From Agromyces cerinus subsp. cerinus (GTDB lineage Bacteria; Actinomycetota; Actinomycetes; Actinomycetales; Microbacteriaceae): a stretch of DNA of 64,000 bases. Positions 44,481 to 52,330 of this stretch are shown one piece after another. The stretch lies in assembly GCF_900142065.1 (NCBI RefSeq), contig NZ_FSRJ01000001.1:930001-994000 (forward strand). Direction: 5' to 3'. The notes under the pieces were generated by a model that was not told where the DNA came from, did no database searches, and was given only the letters and a program-made list of their open reading frames with translations. The translations under genes and the position numbers were made by a program. The first letter of the stretch is position 1, and each line of letters starts with the position of its first letter.

Positions 44481-45236
44481 TCAGCTTCTTGCTGCGATGA
44501 GAGGGAGCGCGAGGTCGGCGCGGTCGGTCACGAGACCGTCGACGCCGAGGTCGAGCAGCCGTGCCATGTCGGCGGAGTCGTTGATGGTCCAGACGTGGAC
44601 CTCGGCGTTCGCGCGGTGCGCGGCGGCGACGAATCGCGGGGTCACGAGCGGCAGCGGGCCGATCTTCTCGGGCACCTGCAGGGCGCGCGCGCCCCGCAGC
44701 GCGCGGGTCACAGCCCGCGTCGAGCCGGTGAGCGATGCCAGTCGGGTGCGGATGACTCCGGCGCCGCCGGCCGAGGTCGCGGCATCGGGCACGAGCGCGG
44801 CGAGTCGCCGGCGACGGCTCTCCGAGAAGCTCGTGAGCAGCACCCGGGAACCGGCGCGCACCTTCGAGACCGACGCGACGGTCGCCTCGACCGCGCCCTC
44901 GATCTTCACGTCGATGTTGAACCGGGTCTGTGGGAAGGCGTCGAGCGCCTCCTCGAGGGTGCAGAAGCCCTGGCCGTGCCCGAGGTCGATGCGCCGCAGC
45001 TCGGCCATGGTGAGCTGGGAGACCTCGACGGCGCGATCGGCGACGCGTTCGAGCGTCGGATCGTGTGCCACGACCGCGACGCCGTCGGCGCTCACGTGCA
45101 CGTCGGTCTCGACGTACTCGGCTCCGATCGCGACGGCCTTGGCGAAGGCGAGGAGGGTGTTCTCGGGTGCGTCGAGCGCGAGGCCGCGGTGCGCGAGCAC
45201 TCGCGGCCTCGTCGGCTCGAAGTAGGTGGTGGCCAC
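44481..45236 (-). CDS. Glycerophosphodiester phosphodiesterase
   Basis: 251-residue GDPD TIM barrel that hydrolyses deacylated phospholipids to glycerol-3-phosphate and an alcohol. Catalytic motifs are VLAHRGLALDAPENTLLAF (His, Arg, Glu), YVETDVHVSADGVAVVAHD (Glu, Asp, His) and NIDVKI. VHVWTINDS and the GVDGLVTDRADL end complete the family pattern. No signal peptide is seen. GTG 45236 lies 10 bp after the SPFH stop; the nfeD-SPFH-gdpd genes form one transcription unit. Confidence 0.92.
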   Translation of the reverse strand: MATTYFEPTRPRVLAHRGLALDAPENTLLAFAKAVAIGAEYVETDVHVSADGVAVVAHDPTLERVADRAVEVSQLTMAELRRIDLGHGQGFCTLEEALDAFPQTRFNIDVKIEGAVEATVASVSKVRAGSRVLLTSFSESRRRRLAALVPDAATSAGGAGVIRTRLASLTGSTRAVTRALRGARALQVPEKIGPLPLVTPRFVAAAHRANAEVHVWTINDSADMARLLDLGVDGLVTDRADLALPLIAARS

Positions 45237-45246
45237 GGACCTGCCG

Positions 45247-46176
45247 TCAGAGACGCGGGCCGGTCGCCCCGGGGGCTTCCGTCGCCTGTGGGGGCGCAGT
45301 CGGGGTGAACGCCTTGCCGATGCCCTTCAGCGCCTCGGTCAGTTCGCTCGGCACGATCCAGAGCTTGTTCGACTCGCCCTGCGCGATCTGGGGGAGCATC
45401 TGCAGGTACTGGTACCCGAGCAGCTTCGGGTCGGCGTCGCCCTTGTGGATGGCGTCGAAGACGGTGAGGATCGCCTCGGCTTCACCCTGGGCGCGCAGCA
45501 CCGCGGCCTTCGCATCGCCCTCGGCTTCGAGGATGGCGGCCTGTCGGGCGCCCTCCGCCGTGAGGATCGCGGACTGCTTGGTGCCCTCGGCGGTGAGGAT
45601 GAGGGCACGGCGGTCGCGCTCGGCGCGCATCTGCTTCTCCATCGAGTCCTGGATGGAGTGGGGCGGGTCGATCGCCTTGAGCTCGACGCGTCCGACGCGG
45701 ATGCCCCACTTGCCGGTCGCCTCATCGAGCACGATGCGGAGCTGCCCGTTGATGTTGTCGCGGGAGGTGAGCGCCTCTTCGAGGTTCAGGCCGCCGACCA
45801 CGTTTCGCAGCGTCGTGGTCGTGAGCTGCTCGACGGCGCCGAGGTAGTTCGCGATCTCGTACGTCGCGGCCCGGGCGTCGGTGACCTGGAAGTAGACCAC
45901 CGTGTCGATCGAGACGACGAGGTTGTCTTCGGTGATGACCGGCTGCGGGGGGAAGGAGACGACGGTCTCGCGCATGTCGACGAGGGGGCGCAGGCGATCG
46001 ATGAACGGCACCAGGATGTTGAGCCCCGGGCTGAGGGTCTTGTGGTAGCGGCCGAGCCGCTCGACCACGCCCGAGTACGCCTGGGGGATGATGCGGATCG
46101 ACTTCGCCAACACGACGATGACGAAGATGACGATCGCGACGACGACGATCGTCGCGATGATGCCGGAAACGTCCAT
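45247..46176 (-). CDS. SPFH domain / stomatin-like band 7 protein
   Basis: 309-residue membrane-anchored SPFH protein. An N-terminal transmembrane helix (GIIATIVVVAIVIFVIVVLA), then the SPFH core (SIRIIPQAYSGVVERLGRY, LSPGLNILVPFIDRL), and a coiled coil rich in Ala/Glu (AEGARQAAILEAEGDAKAA) about 190-240. It resembles HflK/QmcA scaffold proteins of membrane microdomains. ATG 46176 overlaps the NfeD stop by one base (TGATG), the usual pairing. Confidence 0.92.
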   Translation of the reverse strand: MDVSGIIATIVVVAIVIFVIVVLAKSIRIIPQAYSGVVERLGRYHKTLSPGLNILVPFIDRLRPLVDMRETVVSFPPQPVITEDNLVVSIDTVVYFQVTDARAATYEIANYLGAVEQLTTTTLRNVVGGLNLEEALTSRDNINGQLRIVLDEATGKWGIRVGRVELKAIDPPHSIQDSMEKQMRAERDRRALILTAEGTKQSAILTAEGARQAAILEAEGDAKAAVLRAQGEAEAILTVFDAIHKGDADPKLLGYQYLQMLPQIAQGESNKLWIVPSELTEALKGIGKAFTPTAPPQATEAPGATGPRL

Positions 46177-46649
46177 CAAGCCCCAGTGCTCCTCTCCACC
46201 GGAACGACGACCGCCGTCGCTCCGTCGATACCGGTCACGAGCACCCGCTCGCCGACCGCGACATCCGCTTGCTCCGTGATGGGCGACAGCCGAGCCGTCC
46301 ACACGTCGCCGTTCTGCAGGCGCACCTGACCGCCGGCGGGCGTCACGGTGCGCACGACCTGGCCATCGGCTCCGATGAGTGCGTCGATGTTGCTGCGCGT
46401 CGGATCGCCGCCACGACGAAGCATCCGCAGCAGCGGTGGCCGGAGCAGCAGGATCAGTGCGACCGCGACGAGCGCGGCGATGATGAACTGGGCCCACCAG
46501 GGGATGCCGAACAGACCGGAGAGCAGACCGGCGACGCTGCCGAGTGCGAGCATGAGGAACGTCATCTCGAGCGTGAACACCTCGATGGTCGCGAACGCGA
46601 GGATCAACACGAGCCACACGATCCACGCGTACTGGGTCAGCACATCCAA
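46176..46649 (-). CDS. NfeD family membrane protein
   Basis: 157-residue short NfeD: three transmembrane segments (VWLVLILAFATIEVFTLEMT, FLMLALGSVAGLLSGLFG, AQFIIAALVAVALILLL), then an OB-fold C-terminal domain starting IGADGQVVRTVTPAGGQVRL. It lacks the ClpP-like protease domain of long NfeD. It is the partner of the SPFH protein, with which it probably forms a membrane complex. AAGGAGA lies nine bases before the ATG. Confidence 0.9.
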   Translation of the reverse strand: MDVLTQYAWIVWLVLILAFATIEVFTLEMTFLMLALGSVAGLLSGLFGIPWWAQFIIAALVAVALILLLRPPLLRMLRRGGDPTRSNIDALIGADGQVVRTVTPAGGQVRLQNGDVWTARLSPITEQADVAVGERVLVTGIDGATAVVVPVERSTGA

Positions 46650-46781
46650 TTCGTTCTCCTTCGCACGGTCTGTACCGAAACTATCAGGGCGGTTGACCCA
46701 GTGGGTCGCGCCTCCGGAGTTGATAGTCTCGGTTCGCGTCTTTCGCGCGGACCACGTCCGTCAAGCCCCGAGGAGTTCCCT

Positions 46782-47555
46782 GTGACCAACCCGCTCGCCC
46801 CCGAATCTCTCGACGGCCGCGTCGCTCTCGTCACCGGCTCCTCGCGCGGAATCGGCGCCGACACCGCCCGCTACCTCGCAGCTGCCGGGGCATCCGTTGT
46901 CATCAACTACCGCAGCAAGGCCCCCCGCGCAGAGAAGGTCGTCGCCGAGATCACCGAGGCGGGCGGCACCGCCATCGCCGTCGGTGCAGACCTCACCGAC
47001 GCGGCATCCGTCGCCTCGATGTTCGAACGGGCCGTCGCAGAGCTCGGCCCGATCGACGTCCTCGTGCTCAACGCCTCGGGCGGCATGGAGACGGGAATGG
47101 GCGAGGACTACGCGATGCGCCTGAACCGCGACGCGCAGGTCAACGTCGTCGAGGGCGCGCTTCCGCACCTCGCGCCCGGTGCCCGCATCGTGTTCGTCAC
47201 GAGCCACCAGGCGCACTTCATCCGTACGACGCCGACGATGCCCGAGTACGAGGCCGTCGCGCTCTCGAAGCGCGCCGGCGAAGACGCGCTTCGCGCGAAG
47301 CTGCCCGAGCTCGAGGCCGCCGGGTTCGAATTCGTCGTCGTCTCGGGAGACATGATCGAGGGCACCATCACGGCGACCCTGCTCGAGCGCGCGAACCCCG
47401 GAGCGATCGAGGCCCGCAAGCAGGACGCGGGCCGGCTGTTCAACGTCGCCGAGTTCGCCGCCGAGGTCGCCTCGGCCGCGGTCGAGCCGGTGCCCGCAGG
47501 CAACACCCGCTACGTCGGCGACACCTCGGGCTTCGCCCGCGAGGGCGACGCCTGA
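46782..47555 (+). CDS. SDR family oxidoreductase with atypical active site
   Basis: 257-residue short-chain dehydrogenase. The cofactor loop VTGSSRGIGADTARYLA is near residue 16 and NAS(G)G stands in place of NNAG. In the catalytic region MPEYEAVALSKRAGEDALR the Lys of SK is seven residues after the Tyr instead of four; the usual Tyr position is Val. The catalytic chemistry may be altered or lost. GAGGAG precedes GTG 46782. Monocistronic, ending in a strong bidirectional terminator. Substrate unknown. Confidence 0.87.
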   Translation: MTNPLAPESLDGRVALVTGSSRGIGADTARYLAAAGASVVINYRSKAPRAEKVVAEITEAGGTAIAVGADLTDAASVASMFERAVAELGPIDVLVLNASGGMETGMGEDYAMRLNRDAQVNVVEGALPHLAPGARIVFVTSHQAHFIRTTPTMPEYEAVALSKRAGEDALRAKLPELEAAGFEFVVVSGDMIEGTITATLLERANPGAIEARKQDAGRLFNVAEFAAEVASAAVEPVPAGNTRYVGDTSGFAREGDA

Positions 47556-47599
47556 GCACAGGCGCCGTGAGGCAACTCGCCTGAGCGAGCGCGCCTGAG
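47549..47599. repeat. Three copies of CGCCTGAG around the SDR stop
   Basis: CGCCTGAG occurs at 47549-47556 (containing the SDR stop TGA), 47578-47585 and 47592-47599, all between the coding end and the terminator. It may be residue of small duplications. Confidence 0.45.
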
Positions 47600-47602
47600 A
47601 CG

Positions 47603-47642
47603 GCGAAAGCCCGCCGAAGCAATAGCTTCGGCGGGCTTTCGC
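47603..47642. terminator. Strong bidirectional terminator
   Basis: A perfect 18-bp stem (GCGAAAGCCCGCCGAAGC with its complement) and AATA loop lies between the convergent SDR and HdeD-like genes. AAAG/CTTT ends on both sides serve as T tracts in each direction. Confidence 0.88.
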
Positions 47643-47653
47643 GTACGTTCGGA

Positions 47654-48265
47654 CTATTCGGCAGCGGGGGTGACGCCGCGTCCGAAGGTGAACGCGCGCA
47701 CGATCTGCACGATGCCGAGCACGATGAGGCTGATGCCGGCGATCACGAAGAGGATCGCGATTCCCCACAGCGGCGAGAACAGCACCACGATGCCGGCCAC
47801 GATGCTCAGGATGCCGAAGAAGATCGCCCATCCTCGCGAGCCTGCGTCACTCGACTGGGCCAGCGCGACGATTCCCTCGACGATCCAGAGGATGCCGACG
47901 AGGATGCCGAGGAAGATGCCGAAGAAGACGGCCGACTCGCTCGGGTTGGCGAGCACGATGATGCCGCCGATCACGAAGAGCAGGCCCAGGATGATGTCGA
48001 GTGTTCTCGCGCCGCCCGAGATGCCCTTCGAGAAGATGCCGAGACCGAGGTAGGCGATGCCGGCGATCAGGAAGTAGATGCCGAACAGCACCGTGATCAC
48101 GACGGCGGAGTCCTTCGGCCAGAAGGTGATGAGGATGCCGAAGATGAGCGCGACGGCGCCGCTGATGCCGAGCGTCGCGCGGATGGTGTTGATCGCCGAC
48201 TTCGTGAGTGACGATGCGTCGAGCGAGAATGACGCGAAGACCCCGGTGGGTTGCGACGTAGACAT
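47654..48265 (-). CDS. HdeD family membrane protein
   Basis: 203-residue protein with six transmembrane helices in three repeated pairs, each with the pattern G-x-L-x-I-x-x-G-I (LIFGILITFWP, FVIGGIIVLANP, SIVAGIVVLFSP). This is DUF308/HdeD; HdeD of E. coli is tied to acid resistance, but actinobacterial roles are unknown. AGAAAGGA precedes ATG 48265, and TAGCCT upstream is a likely -10. Confidence 0.87.
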   Translation of the reverse strand: MSTSQPTGVFASFSLDASSLTKSAINTIRATLGISGAVALIFGILITFWPKDSAVVITVLFGIYFLIAGIAYLGLGIFSKGISGGARTLDIILGLLFVIGGIIVLANPSESAVFFGIFLGILVGILWIVEGIVALAQSSDAGSRGWAIFFGILSIVAGIVVLFSPLWGIAILFVIAGISLIVLGIVQIVRAFTFGRGVTPAAE

Positions 48266-48446
48266 TGTTGTGTCCTTTCTGGGGGCGGCGGGTGCCGTGC
48301 AGGGATCAGGCTATGGCCGTCTGCCGCCTGAGTGTCGGATGTGAATCCGCGAGTCTTCGGATGTCGCAGGACGACGGTGTGCTGTCCTTGACGCCCGAAT
48401 CTTCGAGCTCTCGTCCGCGACCCGGGGTGACTGACAGGATCTGACC

Positions 48447-49121
48447 ATGGCCGAAAAGCTGCTTGCCCTGCCGTTCACCGGGACGTGGATGACGCAGAAC
48501 AGCCCGGCACGAAGGGTGCCGAGCCACGGGGTCGACCTCTTCGGCGAGCGGTATGCCATCGACTTCGTCGCGGTCGATCTGAAGGGACGCTCGTCGGACC
48601 GGCGCGACTGGCGCACGTTCCTCTCGACGGAGCCGGCGGAGCGGTTCCTCGGATTCGGGCAGCCCATCCTCGCGCCGGTCGACGGCGTGGTCGCCGCCGT
48701 CCATGACGGCGAGCTCGATCACGACGGCAGGCGGTCGCAGCTCGCCCTCGTGCCGTATGCGCTCGGCCAGGCGGGGCGGTTGCGACAAGGCGTGAACGCG
48801 ATCGCGGGCAACACCGTGACCATCGCGATTCCCGGCGGCGGAGCCTTCGTCTCGCTGGCGCACCTGCGTCTCGGGTCGATCCGCGTCGCCGTGGGCGACA
48901 GGGTCGCGAGCGGGCAGCCGATCGCCGAGTGCGGCAACTCCGGCAACTCGACCGAGCCGCACGTGCACCTGCAGGTGATGAACGCGGCCGACCCGTCGAT
49001 CGCCGAAGGGCTCCCGATGACGTTCGGCCGCTACCGCGAGCGGCGGCCGGGATCGACGCAACCGCTGCTCGTCGAGGCAGGCATCCCCGGCGAGCGGTCG
49101 ATCGTGGAGCCGGTCGCCTGA
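48447..49121 (+). CDS. M23/LytM-like peptidase domain protein
   Basis: 224-residue protein with the peptidase M23 fold: a metal-binding SHGVD...YAIDF region near residue 27-40, GQPILAPVDGVVAAV, AHLRLGSI and the HVHLQVM motif near 175. No signal peptide is present, so a cytoplasmic or non-classical role, or an inactive homologue, is possible. CAGGAT ends six bases before ATG 48447, resembling the leaderless pattern but with C in place of the first T. Confidence 0.83.
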   Translation: MAEKLLALPFTGTWMTQNSPARRVPSHGVDLFGERYAIDFVAVDLKGRSSDRRDWRTFLSTEPAERFLGFGQPILAPVDGVVAAVHDGELDHDGRRSQLALVPYALGQAGRLRQGVNAIAGNTVTIAIPGGGAFVSLAHLRLGSIRVAVGDRVASGQPIAECGNSGNSTEPHVHLQVMNAADPSIAEGLPMTFGRYRERRPGSTQPLLVEAGIPGERSIVEPVA

Positions 49122-49184
49122 TCCGCGTGGCATCTGCGCAGGAATCGAGAAGCGGCGGCGACACCGGACGGCTAGCGTGACGCC

Positions 49185-49595
49185 ATGGACATCACGATTC
49201 ACTCGAGTTTCCTGCCGCACGCGGACCCCGATGCATCCGTGGCCTTCTACCGCGACGCCCTCGGATTCGAGGTCCGCAGCGATGTGGAGTTCGAAGGGAT
49301 GCGCTGGGTCACCGTCGGGCCGGTCGGGCAGCCCGGCACCTCGATCGTGCTCGAACCGCCTGCGGCCGACCCCGGCATCACCGACGATGAGCGGGAACTC
49401 ATCGTCGAGATGATGGCGAAGGGCACCTACGCAGGCATTCTCCTCGCCACCGATGATCTCGATGCCGTGTTCGCACGGCTGCGCGAAGCGGACGCCGAGA
49501 TCGTCCAGGCGCCCGCCGATCAGGGGTGGGGCGTTCGCGACTGCGCGGTGCGTGACCCCGCGGGCAACATGATCCGCATCCAGGAGGCGCGCTGA
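49185..49595 (+). CDS. VOC (glyoxalase/bleomycin-resistance) family protein
   Basis: 136-residue vicinal-oxygen-chelate protein, two beta-alpha-beta3 units. Typical pieces are PDASVAFYRDALGFEVRSD near the start and WGVRDCAVRDPAGNMIRI at the end. Expected to be a dimeric, metal-dependent enzyme or a binding protein; substrate unknown. ATG 49185 follows TAGCGT (49173-49178) by six bases, a leaderless start. Confidence 0.88.
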   Translation: MDITIHSSFLPHADPDASVAFYRDALGFEVRSDVEFEGMRWVTVGPVGQPGTSIVLEPPAADPGITDDERELIVEMMAKGTYAGILLATDDLDAVFARLREADAEIVQAPADQGWGVRDCAVRDPAGNMIRIQEAR

Positions 49596-49611
49596 CCCGC
49601 GTCTCCCGGAA

Positions 49612-50280
49612 CTACTCCGCCGCTGCGACCGCGCGATCGAGGGCCGCGCGGATGTCGTCGGGAGACGTCAACGGAACGAGCTCGTCGTTGATGAAGATGG
49701 TCGGCGTTCCCTCGGCCCCGAGCGCCACGGCCGCGTCGAAGTCGAACTGCACCCGCGCCTCGGTGGCGGGGTCGGCGACCGCCTCGTCGTAGGCGGCCAT
49801 GTTGAGCCCGAGGTCGGCGGCGTACTGGCGGAAGACGTCGGCCTTCGACACCTGCTGCTCGCCCCACTCGGCCTGGGTCTCGAACATGCGGTCGTACATC
49901 TCCTCGAACTTGCCCTGCTGGGCGGCGGCCTCGACGGCGATGGCGGCCGTGCGGGAGTTCGTGTGCCCGGGCATCGGGAAGTACCGCGTCACGAAGGTCA
50001 CCTCGCCCGCGTAGTCCGCGCGGAGCTCTTCGACGAACGGGTGGACCGCGCCGCACACCTCGCACTCGAAGTCGAGGAACTCGGTGAACGTCACGCTGCC
50101 GTCCTCGGCGACGTCGAGGCGGTGGCTGTTCTCGGCCACGACCGGCGTGGCCGGCGCTGCGGCTCCCGGTGCCGCTGCAGGCGGCTGGTTCGCGGTGACG
50201 GCGAAGACGATCCCGACGGCGGCGATCACGAGTCCTCCGATCACCGCGAGCTGGATCTTCGTGCTGTTCTTCATCGCCAC
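49612..50280 (-). CDS. DsbA-like membrane-anchored thioredoxin domain protein
   Basis: 222-residue thiol oxidoreductase with a basic N-terminus, one transmembrane segment (IQLAVIGGLVIAAVGIVFAV), a Pro/Ala linker and a DsbA-type domain. The active site is CEVC in FLDFECEVCGAVHPF near residue 73, and the cis-Pro is in GTPTIFIND. It probably introduces or repairs disulfides in exported proteins. The start can be GTG 50280 or ATG 50274. GAGAGG lies nine bases upstream of the GTG. Confidence 0.89.
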   Translation of the reverse strand: MAMKNSTKIQLAVIGGLVIAAVGIVFAVTANQPPAAAPGAAAPATPVVAENSHRLDVAEDGSVTFTEFLDFECEVCGAVHPFVEELRADYAGEVTFVTRYFPMPGHTNSRTAAIAVEAAAQQGKFEEMYDRMFETQAEWGEQQVSKADVFRQYAADLGLNMAAYDEAVADPATEARVQFDFDAAVALGAEGTPTIFINDELVPLTSPDDIRAALDRAVAAAE

Positions 50281-50310
50281 GGGGGAGGGCCTCTCGTGCT
50301 GTCGCAGGGC

Positions 50311-50344
50311 GGATGCCTCGGAGATCGTGATCTCCGAGGCATCC
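50311..50344. terminator. 34-bp hairpin between aldo/keto reductase and dsbA-like gene
   Basis: GGATGCCTCGGAGATC, two-base loop, GATCTCCGAGGCATCC: 16-bp perfect stem downstream of the reductase stop. It has no T run; it could terminate the reductase transcript or serve as an operator of the next gene. Confidence 0.5.
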
Positions 50345-50387
50345 GTGGTCTCCGATACAGCGTACGGGAGGCGCCTTCGAGGCGTTC

Positions 50388-51272
50388 TCAGTCTTCGGGG
50401 ATGGCTCGCCCGAAGGTCTCGAGCGTGATGACCTCGGGCTCGGGGCCGCCGCGCACGCCGGTGTCGAGCGCGTCGATGGCGGCGAGCTGTTCATCGGTGA
50501 GCTCGAAGTCGAAGACGTCGAAGTTCTCGGCGATGCGCTCGGGGCGCACCGACTTGGGGATCGCGGAGCGGCCCTGCTGCAGGTGCCACCGCAGCATCAC
50601 CTGCGCCGCCGTCTTGCCGTGCTGCTCGCCGATGCCGACGATGACCGGGTCGTTGAAGGTGCTGCGGGCCGCGTCGCCGCGATACGACGTGATGCCGCCG
50701 ATGGGGGACCACGCCTGGGTGATGATGCCGTGCTCGGCGTCCGCCGCCTGCACGTCGGGCTGGCTGAAGTACGGGTGCACCTCGACCTGGTTGACGGCCG
50801 GCACGACCTCGGTGCGCTCGAGCAGCGTCGTGAGGTGCCGGGGCATGAAGTTGCTGACACCGATCGCGCGCACCCGGCCCTCGGCGAGCAGTCGTTCGAG
50901 CGCGCGGTACGCGTCGACGGTCCTCTCGAACGCACCCGGCAGCGCCTGGTGGAGGATGAACAGATCGATCGTGTCGACCCCGAGCTTGCGGGCGCTCTTC
51001 TCGAATGCGTGCAGCGTCTCGTCGTAGCCGTAGTCGCTGATCCAGACCTTGGTCTCGATGAAGACGTCGTCGCGGTCGAGGCCGGAGTTGCGGATGGCGG
51101 CGCCGACGCCGCGTTCGTTCCCGTACGCGGCCGCCGTGTCGATGAGTCGGTAGCCCGTTGCGAGGGCGGTCTCGACCGCCTGCGTGGTGACCTCTGGCGG
51201 CGTCTGGAACACGCCGAAGCCGAGCGCCGGCATCGTGACGCCGTTGTTGAGGGTGAGAGGAATGGAAGCCAT
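50388..51272 (-). CDS. Aldo/keto reductase
   Basis: 294-residue AKR3/AKR5-type NADPH oxidoreductase. Signatures: GYRLIDTAAAYGNERGVGAAI near residue 45 (Asp, Tyr), the catalytic Lys in FIETKVWI, DLFILHQ (His), and AIPKSVRPERIAENFDVFDF for cofactor binding. Related to 2,5-diketo-D-gluconate reductases. ATG 51272 is used; GTG 51287 would add five residues. It is divergent from an MmyB-type regulator with a palindrome between, so it is likely its target. Confidence 0.9.
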   Translation of the reverse strand: MASIPLTLNNGVTMPALGFGVFQTPPEVTTQAVETALATGYRLIDTAAAYGNERGVGAAIRNSGLDRDDVFIETKVWISDYGYDETLHAFEKSARKLGVDTIDLFILHQALPGAFERTVDAYRALERLLAEGRVRAIGVSNFMPRHLTTLLERTEVVPAVNQVEVHPYFSQPDVQAADAEHGIITQAWSPIGGITSYRGDAARSTFNDPVIVGIGEQHGKTAAQVMLRWHLQQGRSAIPKSVRPERIAENFDVFDFELTDEQLAAIDALDTGVRGGPEPEVITLETFGRAIPED

Positions 51273-51323
51273 GTCACCATCAGACACCAGGCGCTGCTCG
51301 CGTGGGAGTTCACGATGTGCCGA

Positions 51324-51336
51324 GTACTGGCAGTAC
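51324..51336. promoter_or_regulatory. Palindromic operator between reductase and XRE regulator
   Basis: GTACTG-G-CAGTAC is a perfect 6-1-6 palindrome 24 bp upstream of the regulator's TACCCT -10 (51361-51366). Its central place in the 100-bp divergent region suggests binding by the XRE protein. Confidence 0.55.
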
Positions 51337-51372
51337 CTCCCTTCCCGCGGCGCGGCGGCCTACCCTCGAGAC

Positions 51373-52251
51373 ATGGACAACAGAAGCGAGGTGCGCGAGT
51401 TCCTTCGCACGAGACGCGCCCGCATCACCCCCGATGAGGCCGGGCTGCCCGCGTACGGCGGCAATCGCCGGGTGCCCGGACTGCGCCGCGAAGAGGTGGC
51501 GATGCTCGCCGGAGTGAGTGTCGACTACTACACCCGCCTCGAGCGCGGCACCCTCGCCGGGGCATCCGACACGGTGCTCGAATCGCTCGCCAGGGCGTTG
51601 CAGCTCGACGATGCGGAGTCCGCCCACCTGTTCGACCTCGCCCGTGCCGCCAACGCGTCGCCGACCGTGCGCCGCCCGCGCGCGAAGACGGGGGAGCTGC
51701 GCCCGAGCCTGCAGCGCGTCATCGATGCGATCACCGAGGCGCCTGCCATCATCAGCACCACGCGCACCGACTACCTCGCCGCGAATCCGCTCGGCCGGGC
51801 CCTCTATTCCGTGGTCTTCGCCGCGCCGCAGCCGAACGGCGCGCGGTTCGCGTTCCTCGACCCGGCCGCGCAGGAGTTCTACCCCGACTGGGATCGCGTG
51901 ACGCAGGACGTCGTCGCGGCCCTCCGCGGCGAGGCCGGCCGCAACCCGTACGACAAGCGGCTCACCGACCTCGTGGGCGAGCTCTCCACCCGTAGTGAAC
52001 GGTTCCGAACGCTCTGGGCTGCCCACAACGTGCGCCACCATCGCACCGGGGTCAAGCGCCTCCACCATCCCGTCGTCGGTGACCTGGAGCTGAGCTTCGA
52101 GGCGATGGACCTCCCCGCTGATCCGGGGCTGAAGCTCTCGATCTTCACGGCAGAGCCGAACTCGGTTTCGGCCGACGCACTGAAGATGCTGGCGAGTTGG
52201 TCTGCGACAGCGGATGCCGCGGCGCCGGCCGCTCGGGTCGACGACGCCTGA
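51373..52251 (+). CDS. XRE family regulator with MmyB ligand-binding domain
   Basis: 292-residue regulator. The N-terminal HTH includes RVPGLRREEVAMLAGVSVDYYTRLERG near residues 33-58; the rest is the MmyB-type PAS-like domain (TRTDYLAANPLGRALYS, DWDRVTQDVVAALRGEAGR, HPVVGDLELSFEAMDLP). Such regulators usually repress a neighbouring oxidoreductase. ATG 51373 follows TACCCT (51361-51366) by six bases. Divergent from the aldo/keto reductase. Confidence 0.9.
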   Translation: MDNRSEVREFLRTRRARITPDEAGLPAYGGNRRVPGLRREEVAMLAGVSVDYYTRLERGTLAGASDTVLESLARALQLDDAESAHLFDLARAANASPTVRRPRAKTGELRPSLQRVIDAITEAPAIISTTRTDYLAANPLGRALYSVVFAAPQPNGARFAFLDPAAQEFYPDWDRVTQDVVAALRGEAGRNPYDKRLTDLVGELSTRSERFRTLWAAHNVRHHRTGVKRLHHPVVGDLELSFEAMDLPADPGLKLSIFTAEPNSVSADALKMLASWSATADAAAPAARVDDA

Positions 52252-52293
52252 GCAGGGATCGTCCCGACGGGGGAGTCGGGGCCAAAATAGTCC

Positions 52294-52330
52294 TTGACGT
52301 GAATATTCGTTGTAGTGAATACTTGCGATC
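52294..52330 (+). promoter_or_regulatory. Promoter and direct repeats of the ArsR-SRPBCC gene
   Basis: TTGACG at 52294-52299 and AATACT at 52318-52323 form a -35/-10 pair (18 bp). Two direct repeats GTGAATATTCG (52299-52309) and GTGAATACTTG (52315-52325) are 16 bp apart and overlap both boxes, a layout expected of autorepression by the ArsR domain. Confidence 0.5.
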
